Positions 57,222-64,000 of a DNA stretch of 64,000 bases are shown here, piece by piece. A model generated the notes under the pieces. It saw nothing but the letters and a program-made list of their open reading frames with translations, did no database searches and was not told the DNA's origin. The position numbers and the translations under genes are program-made. The stretch is taken from NCBI RefSeq assembly GCF_001714725.1, contig NZ_CP016447.1:3343501-3407500 (forward strand). The letters are read 5' to 3'. Position 1 is the first letter of the stretch; every line of letters starts with the position of its first letter. The stretch comes from Acidovorax sp. RAC01. GTDB lineage: Bacteria > Pseudomonadota > Gammaproteobacteria > Burkholderiales > Burkholderiaceae_C.

Positions 57222-57812
57222 ATGTCTGCCTTGTTGATTGCCGGTAGCCCCTCCGAGCGTTCCCGCTCTGCCGCCCTGCTCGATGCCGTGGCCCAGCGTC
57301 TTGCGGTGCGCGGCGCGCTGGTCGACCGCATCCTGATCCGTGACCTGTCTCCCCAGGCGCTGGTGCTGACAGACTTTGGCCACCCCACCGTGGTGCGTGC
57401 TGCTGAACAGGTGGCCAATGCCCGTGTGCTGGTGGTGGCCACCCCGGTTTACAAGGCGGCCTACAGCGGCGTGCTCAAGGTGTTTCTGGACCTGCTCCCG
57501 CAAACAGCGCTCAAGGGCAAGGTGGTGTTGCCGCTGGCCACCGGCGGCAGCCCGCACCACATGCTGGCGCTCGACTACGCGCTACGGCCCGTGCTGCAGT
57601 CGCTGGGCGCCAAGAGCATCCTGCCCGGCATCTACGCCACCGACTCGCAGGTCACGCTGACCCCCGAGGGCGCCTACGACATCCACGCCGACATCGCCGC
57701 CCGGCTGGACGATGCAGTGAATGTGCTGGTCACGGAAACCCTGCGCCCGTCGCCCGCCCAGGCCGCGCGGTTTGCGCCGGTCAACTTCGCTGACGTGCGA
57801 TGTAGCGTGTAA
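57222..57812 (+). CDS. ssuE: NADPH-dependent FMN reductase
   Basis: 196 residues. LLIAGSPSERSRSAALLDAV (FMN loop), ARVLVVATPVYKAAYSGVLK, FLDLLPQTALKGKVVLPLAT, GGSPHHMLALDYALRPVLQS: SsuE family. Supplies reduced FMN to the SsuD monooxygenase. First gene of the sulfonate group, 169 bases upstream of ssuA. Confidence 0.94.
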   Translation: MSALLIAGSPSERSRSAALLDAVAQRLAVRGALVDRILIRDLSPQALVLTDFGHPTVVRAAEQVANARVLVVATPVYKAAYSGVLKVFLDLLPQTALKGKVVLPLATGGSPHHMLALDYALRPVLQSLGAKSILPGIYATDSQVTLTPEGAYDIHADIAARLDDAVNVLVTETLRPSPAQAARFAPVNFADVRCSV

Positions 57813-57981
57813 GGCCAGTGTTGGCGCCGCGGCAAGCCCGCTGCGCCTGCGCCGTCGCCTAACTTTCCTCCCCATCTTTTTCTGATTTTTTTGCTGCGCC
57901 CGGTGCGCGGGCAGGGCGTCGTGTTGCCCGCTACCCGGCACGGTCGCCCCACCTTCACACCTTGATTCCGGAGCTTGCACC

Positions 57982-58950
57982 ATGCACGAACTGACCCGTT
58001 TTTCCCTCCAGCGCCGCCACATCCTCGCGGCATCGGTTGCCGCTGCCGTTACCGCTACCAGTGGCGCGTCCTGGGCCCAGGCGCCCGGCCGCGTCCTGCG
58101 TGTCGGTCATCAGAAAGGCTGGCTTTCCATCCTCAAGGCCCGCGGCACGCTGGAAAAGCGCCTGGCCCCGCTGGGCGTGAAAGTGACCTGGACCGAGTTC
58201 AACGCCGGCCCGGTGCAGCTGGAAGCGCTCAACGTCGGCTCCATCGACTTTGGCGACGTGGGCGAAGCCCCGCCCATTTTTGCCCAGGCCGCTGGCGCGC
58301 CGCTGGTGTACGCCGGTGCCACCGTGCCACGCCCCGGGCTGGAGGCCGTGGTGGTGCCCAACGGTTCCCCGATCCGCACCGTGGCCGACCTCAAGGGCAA
58401 GCGCGTGGCCTACAACAAGGGCTCCAACGTGCAGTACTTCCTGGTCAAGCTGCTGGAGAAAAACGGCCTGAAGTACAGCGATTTGCAATCGATCTTCCTG
58501 GCCCCGCCCGATGCGCGTGCGGCCTTCGAGCGCGGCGCGGTCGATGCCTGGATCATCTGGGACCCGTTTCTGGCCGCTGCGCAAAAGCAGCTCGATGCCC
58601 GCCTGCTCGTCGACGCCACCGGCGTGGTCAACAACCGCGCGTACTACTTCACCTCGCGCGACTTCGCCACGAAGAACACCGATGTGCTGCGCATTGCCAT
58701 CGAAGAGGTCAACGCCATCGACACCTGGATCTCCAGGAACAAGGATGCAGCGGCTACCGAACTGTCGGCCGTGCTGGGCCTCGACAAATCCATCACCGAT
58801 CTGTACCTGAGCCGCGCCCGCTTTGGCACGGCACCGGTCACACGCGAGATCCTGGCCGAGCAGCAGGCCATTGCCGACACCTTCTTCGAACTGAAGCTCA
58901 TCCCCAAAAAGCTCAACCTGCTGCACGCCGCGCCGGTCGATCTGCTGTAA
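57982..58950 (+). CDS. ssuA: Aliphatic sulfonate ABC transporter binding protein
   Basis: 322 residues. Signal peptide [119 protein letters not shown]. Captures alkanesulfonates in the periplasm for SsuBC. Start ATG 57982. Confidence 0.95.
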   Translation: MHELTRFSLQRRHILAASVAAAVTATSGASWAQAPGRVLRVGHQKGWLSILKARGTLEKRLAPLGVKVTWTEFNAGPVQLEALNVGSIDFGDVGEAPPIFAQAAGAPLVYAGATVPRPGLEAVVVPNGSPIRTVADLKGKRVAYNKGSNVQYFLVKLLEKNGLKYSDLQSIFLAPPDARAAFERGAVDAWIIWDPFLAAAQKQLDARLLVDATGVVNNRAYYFTSRDFATKNTDVLRIAIEEVNAIDTWISRNKDAAATELSAVLGLDKSITDLYLSRARFGTAPVTREILAEQQAIADTFFELKLIPKKLNLLHAAPVDLL

Positions 58951-58975
58951 CCGCCCACTGTTCAAGGAGCCCCCC

Positions 58976-59116
58976 ATGCCTGCGCCCATGTCCTTTGTGC
59001 TGCACGCCCAGTTGCGCCGTGTGCTGTGCGTCACGGCCATGTCCTGGGGGCTCAGCACGCCGCAGCGCCGCGCCATCGTGCGGGCGCCGCGTTCGGGCTT
59101 TGCCATCTCGTATTGA
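58976..59116 (+). CDS. 46-codon small ORF between ssuA and ssuD
   Basis: Starts ATG after an ideal AAGGAG spaced six bases, and ends 22 bases before ssuD. Peptide: [20 protein letters not shown], then [20 protein letters not shown] and GFAISY; basic, one cysteine. No recognised family. It has a better ribosome-binding site than ssuD itself, so it could be a translated small protein or a leader that couples ssuD translation. Real translation is unproven. Confidence 0.55.
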   Translation: MPAPMSFVLHAQLRRVLCVTAMSWGLSTPQRRAIVRAPRSGFAISY

Positions 59117-59138
59117 TCACGCTCTGAAAAGAACAGCC

Positions 59139-60302
59139 ATGCAAATTTTCTGGTTCATTCCCACCCACGGCGACAGCCGTTACCTGGGCACCACCAAGGG
59201 TGGCCGCCAGCTCAGCCACGACTACCTGCAGCAGGTGGCCGTTGCAGCCGACAGCCTGGGCTATGAAGGCGTGCTCATTCCGACCGGCCGCTCGTGCGAA
59301 GACCCGTGGGTGGTGGCCTCCAGCCTGATTGCTGTCACGAAGCGGCTCAAGTTCCTGGTGGCCGTGCGCCCCGGCCTGCACCAGCCCGCCCTGGCTGCGC
59401 GCATGGCCGCCACGTTCGACCGCCTCTCAGGCGGGCGCCTGCTCATCAACCTGGTGACCGGTGGCGACCAGACCGAGCTGGAGGGCGACGGCGTGTTCCT
59501 GGACCACGCCACGCGCTACGAGCAATCGGCCGAGTTCATCCGCATCTGGCGCGAAATCCTGGCGCGCAGCCATGACGGTGACAGCTTCGACTTTGCAGGC
59601 CAGCACCTGAGCGTCAAGGGCGCCAAGCTGCTGTTCCCGCCCTTGCAAAAGCCGCATCCGCCCGTGTACTTTGGCGGCTCATCGGCCGCCGCGCACGATC
59701 TGGCGGCCGAGCAGGTCGAGACCTACCTCACCTGGGGCGAGCCACCGGCCGAGGTCGCCAAAAAGGTGGCCGACGTGCGCGCCCGCGCCGCCAAACTGGG
59801 CCGCACCGTCACGTTCGGCATTCGCCTGCACGTCATCGTGCGCGAGACCGAAGAGCAGGCGTGGGCCGCTGCCGAAGAACTCATCAGCCATGTGGACGAC
59901 GACACCGTGGTGCGTGCCCAGGCCGTGTTTGCCCGCATGGACTCCGAAGGCCAGCGCCGCATGGCCGCGCTGCATGCCGGCGGTGCCAAACGCAGCCGCA
60001 AAGACCTTGAGATCAGCCCCAACCTGTGGGCCGGTGTGGGCCTGGTACGCGGCGGCGCAGGCACCGCGCTGGTGGGCGGCCCCGAGACCGTGGCCGCCCG
60101 CATCGAGGAGTACGCCGCGCTGGGGCTGGACACCTTCGTGCTCTCGGGCTATCCGCACCTGGAGGAGGCCTACCGCTTTGCCGAGCTGGTGTTCCCGCTG
60201 CTGCCCGTGAAGACCCAGCAGAAGCTCTCCGGCGGCCACCCGCTGGGCCCGTTTGGCGAAACCGTGGGCAACAACTTTGTGCCGCGCGCTTCGCAAAGCT
60301 GA
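59139..60302 (+). CDS. ssuD: FMNH2-dependent alkanesulfonate monooxygenase
   Basis: 387 residues, LLM flavin monooxygenase. [117 protein letters not shown]. Cleaves alkanesulfonates to aldehyde and sulfite with SsuE-supplied FMNH2. Start ATG 59139. Sulfite feeds CysI. Confidence 0.96.
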   Translation: MQIFWFIPTHGDSRYLGTTKGGRQLSHDYLQQVAVAADSLGYEGVLIPTGRSCEDPWVVASSLIAVTKRLKFLVAVRPGLHQPALAARMAATFDRLSGGRLLINLVTGGDQTELEGDGVFLDHATRYEQSAEFIRIWREILARSHDGDSFDFAGQHLSVKGAKLLFPPLQKPHPPVYFGGSSAAAHDLAAEQVETYLTWGEPPAEVAKKVADVRARAAKLGRTVTFGIRLHVIVRETEEQAWAAAEELISHVDDDTVVRAQAVFARMDSEGQRRMAALHAGGAKRSRKDLEISPNLWAGVGLVRGGAGTALVGGPETVAARIEEYAALGLDTFVLSGYPHLEEAYRFAELVFPLLPVKTQQKLSGGHPLGPFGETVGNNFVPRASQS

Positions 60303-60325
60303 GCCCCCAACACCGGAGCCACACC

Positions 60326-60700
60326 ATGACCATCCAGTCCATCAACCACGTGCAGCTGCCGTTCCCGGCCGGCGCCGAGGGGCCGGTGCGCCGCTTTTAC
60401 GCCAGCCTGCTGGGCTTGCCTGAAGTGCGCTTGAAGGCCGACAACACACTGCGCTTTGCCGCCGGCACGCAGCGCATCGACCTGGTGCCCATCGAGCCGT
60501 GGCAGCCGCACCCGTCGGTATCGCACCTGGCGTTGGAGGTGCAGGACCTGCCCGCACTGCGCCAGCGATTGCTGCAGGCCGAGCTGCCGCTCGTGGAAAA
60601 CCGTGCACTGCCCGGTTACCTGCGCTTTTACGTCAAGGACCCCGCTGGCAACCAGCTGGAGTTTCTGGAGCCCGACCACGAGCAGGGAGTGACGCCATGA
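60326..60700 (+). CDS. VOC-family (glyoxalase/dioxygenase-fold) protein in the ssu operon
   Basis: 124 residues. INHVQLPFPAGAEGPVRRFY, LGLPEVRLKADNTLRFAAGT, HLALEVQDLPALRQRLLQAE, RFYVKDPAGNQLEFLEPD: a complete VOC domain with His/Glu positions for a metal. Substrate unknown. Its stop overlaps the ssuC start (ATGA), so it is translated with the transporter; it may handle a sulfonate product or aldehyde (inference). Confidence 0.88.
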   Translation: MTIQSINHVQLPFPAGAEGPVRRFYASLLGLPEVRLKADNTLRFAAGTQRIDLVPIEPWQPHPSVSHLALEVQDLPALRQRLLQAELPLVENRALPGYLRFYVKDPAGNQLEFLEPDHEQGVTP

Positions 60701-61557
60701 CACAGACCGCCCGCGAACTGCAGATATCGCCCGTGGCCGATGCTGCAAACCTGCCGATCGAGGGGCCGTTGCTGCCCGCACCGCTGGTGCGCTTTGTGGC
60801 CAGTGTGGGGCAGCGCCTGTTGCCCTGGGCTGTGCCGGTAGGCCTCATCGCGCTGTGGCAGATCGCATCGTCGCAAGGCTGGTTGTCCAGTCGCGTGTTG
60901 CCTGCGCCCATCGACGTGGTCAAGGCCGCGTGGACGCTGGCTGCGTCGGGCGAGCTGTGGACCCACGTCAAGGTGAGTGCGGGCCGCGCGCTGGCGGGGC
61001 TGGCCATTGGCGGGGGCCTGGGGCTGCTGCTGGGCCTGCTCACCGGCTCCATCAAGCTGTTCGAGACGCTGCTCGATTCCACCATCCAGATGGTGCGCAA
61101 CATTCCGGCGCTGGCGCTGATCCCGCTGGTGATCCTGTGGTTTGGCATTGATGAATCGGCCAAGCTGTTCCTCATCAGCGTGTCGGTGTTCTTCCCGATC
61201 TACCTCAACACCTTCCACGGCATCCGCAATGTGGACCCGGGGCTGATCGAGATGGGCCGCACCTATGGCCTGGGCCGCTGGCAGCTCTACAAGCAGATCA
61301 TCCTGCCCGGGGCGCTCTCCAGCATCTTGGTGGGGCTGCGCTTCTCGCTGGGGTTGATGTGGGTGATCCTGATCGTGGCCGAGACCATCTCGGCGCAGGC
61401 GGGTATCGGCTACCTCACGATGAATGCCCGGGAGTTCCTGCAGACCGACATCGTGCTGGTGGGCATCCTGCTGTATGCCTTGTTGGGCAAGCTGGCTGAT
61501 GTGTTTGCCAAGGGGCTCGAACGGTATTGGCTCAGGTGGCATCCCGGATACCAGTAG
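60697..61557 (+). CDS. ssuC: Aliphatic sulfonate ABC transporter permease
   Basis: 286 residues, about six membrane helices. LPWAVPVGLIALWQIASSQG, VRNIPALALIPLVILWFGID, NVDPGLIEMGRTYGLGRWQL, LPGALSSILVGLRFSLGLMW (EAA-like loop). Carries sulfonates across the inner membrane with SsuB. The frame is open further upstream as a shadow of the VOC gene; ATG 60697 overlaps its stop. Confidence 0.95.
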   Translation: MTQTARELQISPVADAANLPIEGPLLPAPLVRFVASVGQRLLPWAVPVGLIALWQIASSQGWLSSRVLPAPIDVVKAAWTLAASGELWTHVKVSAGRALAGLAIGGGLGLLLGLLTGSIKLFETLLDSTIQMVRNIPALALIPLVILWFGIDESAKLFLISVSVFFPIYLNTFHGIRNVDPGLIEMGRTYGLGRWQLYKQIILPGALSSILVGLRFSLGLMWVILIVAETISAQAGIGYLTMNAREFLQTDIVLVGILLYALLGKLADVFAKGLERYWLRWHPGYQ

Positions 61558-61561
61558 CGAC

Positions 61562-61675
61562 ACACCCTTGAGGCGCTGCGCGCCTTCTCCCCGCTCTGGC
61601 AGCGCCATGCGCTGCGGGCAGGGGGACGACGCACTCGCTGGGGGGCGGCCCTTGCTCTGCGGCCCTCGCATGGGG
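61562..61675 (+). repeat. GC-rich interspersed repeat, copy 3
   Basis: ACCCTTGAGGCGCTGCGCG, CCTTCTCCCC, hairpin GCGCCATGCGC, GGGGGACGACGCACTCGCTG, GGGGCGGCCCTTGCTCTGCG. More diverged than copies 1 and 2 but the same block order. Lies between ssuC and ssuB, within the operon. Confidence 0.65.
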
Positions 61676-61712
61676 CCACGCTCTCAGCAGGGTCCTGCGT
61701 CCAGACGACTCA

Positions 61713-61760
61713 CATTTTTATAGCTGCTAGTGCTTGACGGACAAGCGCAGGAGGCCATTT
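61713..61760 (-). repeat. Dispersed palindromic repeat, copy 7
   Basis: Minus strand: AAAATGGCCTCCTGCGCTTG, spacer GTCCGTC, AAGCACTAGCAGCTATAAAA. On the plus strand its end supplies AGGAGG (61749-61754) and the TTG used as the ssuB start. Confidence 0.78.
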
Positions 61761-62569
61761 TGACCACTATTTCATCTCCCAAACCCCAGGGCGTGCGCCT
61801 GGAAGTGCGCGGCGTGGACAAACGCTACGGCACGCGCCATGTGCTCCAGAAGGCCGACCTGGTCATCGAGCCCGGCGAGTTCGTCGCCATCGTGGGCCGC
61901 AGCGGCTGCGGCAAGAGCACGCTGCTGCGCCTGGTGGCGGGGCTCGAATCCGTGTCGGGCGGCGCGATCCGCCTCGACGGCGACAGCGTGGACGGCCTGA
62001 GCAGCGACACCCGCATCATGTTTCAGGACTCGCGCCTCTTGCCCTGGAAGCGGGTGGCCGACAACGTGGCGCTGGGCCTGCCGCCCGCGCAGCGCAGCGC
62101 GGCCGCCGATGTGCTGGCCCGCGTGGGCCTGGGCGACCGGCTGAACGAATGGCCCGCGCGCCTGTCGGGTGGCCAGCGCCAGCGCGTGGCCCTGGCGCGT
62201 GCCCTGGTGCACAACCCGCGCCTCTTGCTGCTGGATGAACCCCTGGGCGCGCTGGATGCGCTCACCCGCATCGAGATGCACCGCCTTATCGAAGGCCTGT
62301 GGCGCCAGTCCGGCTTTACCGCGCTGCTGGTCACGCACGACGTGCAGGAGGCCGTGGCCCTGGCCGACCGCGTGATCCTGATCGAAGACGGCCAGATTGC
62401 GCTGGACCAGCGCATCGATCTGCCACGCCCCCGCGTGCACGGTGACGCGGCGTTTGCCTCCATCGAAAAACGCATCCTCGACCGGGTGCTGCAAAAGCCC
62501 GACGCCGACCCCACCCCCGAGTCGACCTGGCCCGGCGTGCCCGCCCACGGGCTGCGCTGGGCGGTGTGA
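61760..62569 (+). CDS. ssuB: Aliphatic sulfonate ABC transporter ATP-binding protein
   Basis: 269 residues. Walker [20 protein letters not shown]-loop [13 protein letters not shown], signature [20 protein letters not shown], Walker [17 protein letters not shown], and H-loop [17 protein letters not shown]. Energises SsuC. TTG 61760 is chosen as start because of AGGAGG five bases before it; an in-frame start at 61730 is less supported. The ribosome-binding site and start come from a dispersed repeat. Confidence 0.94.
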   Translation: MTTISSPKPQGVRLEVRGVDKRYGTRHVLQKADLVIEPGEFVAIVGRSGCGKSTLLRLVAGLESVSGGAIRLDGDSVDGLSSDTRIMFQDSRLLPWKRVADNVALGLPPAQRSAAADVLARVGLGDRLNEWPARLSGGQRQRVALARALVHNPRLLLLDEPLGALDALTRIEMHRLIEGLWRQSGFTALLVTHDVQEAVALADRVILIEDGQIALDQRIDLPRPRVHGDAAFASIEKRILDRVLQKPDADPTPESTWPGVPAHGLRWAV

Positions 62570-62644
62570 CCTGTTCGCTCGCTATCTCTCTCGATTTTTC
62601 AACCGCGTTTTTTTCGTTCCACGGACTTTTCAAGGAGAACCCTC

Positions 62645-62860
62645 ATGTCCATTCAAGCCATCAACGTTCGCAACCAGTTCAAGGGCAAAGTGCGCGAAAT
62701 CATTCGCGGCGATGTCGTCTCCGAAGTCGATGTCGAAACCCCCTGGGGCATCGTCACATCGGTCATCACCACCCGCTCGGTGGACGACCTGGCCCTGGTC
62801 GTGGGCTCTGACGTGGTCGCGCTGGTGAAGTCCACCGAGGTGTCCATCGCCAAGCTCTGA
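62645..62860 (+). CDS. Mop/TOBE-domain molybdopterin- or molybdate-binding protein
   Basis: 71 residues. MSIQAINVRNQFKGKVREII, RGDVVSEVDVETPWGIVTSV, ITTRSVDDLALVVGSDVVAL, VKSTEVSIAKL: a single TOBE (Mop) domain that binds molybdate in related proteins (MopII). Start ATG with AAGGAGAACCCTC. It follows ssuB by 75 bases with no terminator between, so likely in the same transcript; a link to sulfonates or to oxyanion homeostasis is inferred. Confidence 0.9.
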   Translation: MSIQAINVRNQFKGKVREIIRGDVVSEVDVETPWGIVTSVITTRSVDDLALVVGSDVVALVKSTEVSIAKL

Positions 62861-62894
62861 CATGCCCCACGGGCTTTTGCGCCCGGTTCACTGG

Positions 62895-62945
62895 CAAAAA
62901 TGGCTCCAGGTGCCTTTCCATCAGGTACCTGGAGCTATTTTTTTG
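62895..62945 (+). terminator. Terminator after mop, made from a dispersed repeat copy
   Basis: GGCTCCAGGT...ACCTGGAGCT forms a 10-bp stem, extendable by four pairs, and is followed by ATTTTTTT. The outer blocks (CAAAAATGGC at the left, AGCTATTTT at the right, CCATCA in the loop) match the dispersed repeat family, so this is a diverged copy acting as a Rho-independent terminator. Confidence 0.8.
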
Positions 62946-63119
62946 CAACGTACAGCGTGCCAAGTGCGGGCGGGCTTCTCTGCCCTGGGCATCGCGGTTG
63001 GGCCTCGCCTGTTTGTCAGCAGGTCCAGCAGGTACACCTCTGCCTGCATCCATGCCCCCCCGTGTGCTGGCACACCCGAGCCTGGCCTTCTTCGCAACGC
63101 GCCGGGAAGTCCTGAGCGG

Positions 63120-63154
63120 AAAAAACCAAGGCCCGCGCAGGGCGGGCCTTGGTT
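63120..63154 (-). terminator. Terminator of the LLM monooxygenase gene
   Basis: 13-bp perfect stem AACCAAGGCCCGC/GCGGGCCTTGGTT with a five-base loop; on the minus strand it runs into six T residues (AAAAAA at 63120-63125 on plus). 53 bases after the stop codon. Confidence 0.9.
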
Positions 63155-63207
63155 GATTGCCTGCCAGCAAGGGCGGCTGGCAGCCTGGCTGCGGGGGGTG
63201 GGCGGTG

Positions 63208-64000
63208 TCAGGCCGCCTTGGCCAGTGGCGTGGCGTACCGGCTGGCGGGCCGGGCCAGGCCCAGGTTCTCGCGCAGCGTGGTGCCTTCGTACGCGGTGCG
63301 GAAGAGCCCGCGCCGTTGCAGCTCGGGCACCACCAGGTCCACAAACTCGTTGAGCGACTGGGGCAGCACCGGCGGCATCACGTTAAAGCCATCGGCCGCG
63401 CCGTTGTCAAACCATTCCTGCATGCGGTCGGCAATGGTCTGCGGCGTGCCCACCACCACCCAGTGGCCGCGCGCGCCCGCCAGGTATTCGTACAGCTGGC
63501 GCACGGTGTAGTTCTCGCGCCGGGCCAGCTGCAGCACCACGTGGGCGCGGCTGTTGATGCCCTTGGGGGGCTCGGGAATGTAGGGTGGCGGTGCGTCGAG
63601 GTTCCACTGCGTGAGGTCTTCGCCGGGCCAGAACGGGGCCAGCGTGGCCAGGCCCACGCTGGGGTGGATCAGCGCCTGCAGCTCGGCCCACTTGGCCTGG
63701 GCCTCTTCCTCGGTGCGGCCAATCACTGGGGAGATACCGGGCAGCACCAGCAGCTCTTCGGGGCGGCGGCCGTACTTGGCCATGCGGCCTTTCACATCCT
63801 TGTAGAACGCCTGGGCCTCGGCCAGGCTGGTCCAGGCGGTGAAGATGGCTTCGGCCGTGGCCGCGGCGAGCTCCTTGCCGTCCTCGGACGAGCCCGCCTG
63901 CACGATCACCGGGTGGCCCTGGGGCGAGCGCTCGATGTTGAGCGGGCCCTGCACCTTCAGGTGCTTGCCGATGTGGTTCAGGGTGTGCAGCTTGTCGGGG
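63208..64000 (-). CDS. LLM-class flavin-dependent monooxygenase, NtaA/SnaA/DszA family (N-terminus beyond window)
   Basis: At least 264 residues visible; the frame is open to the window edge, where PDKLHTLNHIGKHLKVQGPL continues upstream, so the gene is truncated by the window and the in-frame GTG at 63954 is internal. IERSPQGHPVIVQAGSSEDG, AEAIFTAWTSLAEAQAFYKD, LLVLPGISPVIGRTEEEAQA, VVVGTPQTIADRMQEWFDNG, DGFNVMPPVLPQSLNEFVDL: C-terminal two-thirds of an NtaA/DmoA-type monooxygenase that uses external FMNH2. Family substrates include nitrilotriacetate, dimethyl sulfide and dibenzothiophene sulfone, so a sulfur or C-N cleavage role fits next to the ssu operon (inference). Confidence 0.88.
   Translation of the reverse strand, partial: PDKLHTLNHIGKHLKVQGPLNIERSPQGHPVIVQAGSSEDGKELAAATAEAIFTAWTSLAEAQAFYKDVKGRMAKYGRRPEELLVLPGISPVIGRTEEEAQAKWAELQALIHPSVGLATLAPFWPGEDLTQWNLDAPPPYIPEPPKGINSRAHVVLQLARRENYTVRQLYEYLAGARGHWVVVGTPQTIADRMQEWFDNGAADGFNVMPPVLPQSLNEFVDLVVPELQRRGLFRTAYEGTTLRENLGLARPASRYATPLAKAA

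Larger units (their letters stand above)
62861..63207. other. Convergent intergenic region between mop and the LLM monooxygenase gene
   Basis: About 347 bases holding two terminators (62895 and 63120). Between them no gene, repeat or site is evident. Confidence 0.6.

Overview
The window is a GC-rich, densely packed chromosomal segment of a betaproteobacterium. Protein character (short intergenic gaps, FimV-like polar protein, thiOSGE with divergent thiD, cys and ssu clusters) and the dispersed TAGCGCTTG/CAAGCGCTA repeats point to the Comamonadaceae, most likely Acidovorax or a close relative. This assignment is inferred from gene content and repeat style, not from a search. No rRNA, tRNA, CRISPR array or prophage was seen; the only mobile element is one IS5-family insertion sequence.

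Layout. 1-5 kb: purL (5' end cut by the window edge) and a small methyltransferase. 5-10.5 kb: a DUF808 membrane protein, an OmpW-like porin, a membrane-bound hydrolase, and divergently the ergothioneine pair egtD-egtB. 10.5-19.3 kb: metY, an orphan PAS histidine kinase, a P-type cation ATPase and rlhA. 19.4-24.7 kb: a branched-chain amino-acid-type binding protein, a small membrane protein, tadA fused to a haloalkane-dehalogenase-like hydrolase, ldcA, and an intact IS5-family element inserted exactly at the ldcA stop codon. 24.8-31 kb: a mix of unrelated genes (class III cyclase with FHA domain, penicillin-acylase-family enzyme, L,D-transpeptidase, hypotheticals). 31-36.9 kb: a minus-strand acyl-CoA cluster (3-hydroxyacyl-CoA dehydrogenase, enoyl-CoA hydratase, Crp/Fnr regulator, APH-type kinase, acyl-CoA dehydrogenase) whose kinase/dehydrogenase pair resembles the ACAD10/11 and levulinate (LvaA/LvaC) logic for 4-hydroxyacyl-CoA. 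36.9-39 kb: a FimV-like protein. 39-45.4 kb: a thiamine block, with thiO-thiS-thiG-thiE behind one TPP riboswitch, divergent thiD, and the HMP transporter cytX behind a second TPP riboswitch. 45.5-47 kb: ferredoxin reductase and ferredoxin. 47-53 kb: assimilatory sulfate operon (TSUP permease, cysI, DUF934, cysH, cysD, cysN). 53-56 kb: mnmC and yggX. 56-63 kb: sulfate-binding protein and the sulfonate operon ssuE, ssuA, a 46-codon small ORF, ssuD, a VOC protein, ssuC, ssuB and a Mop/TOBE protein. A second flavin-dependent monooxygenase runs off the right end.

The genes therefore centre on sulfur acquisition (sulfate and sulfonates), sulfur-containing cofactors (thiamine thiazole, ergothioneine, 2-thiouridine modification) and acyl-CoA metabolism. 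The most unusual signal is two families of short interspersed repeats. Copies of the first sit between genes, but also lie in frame inside purL, form the N-terminus of cysN, supply the ribosome-binding site and start codon of ssuB, and act as a terminator after the mop gene. A copy of the second family runs into the start of mnmC.
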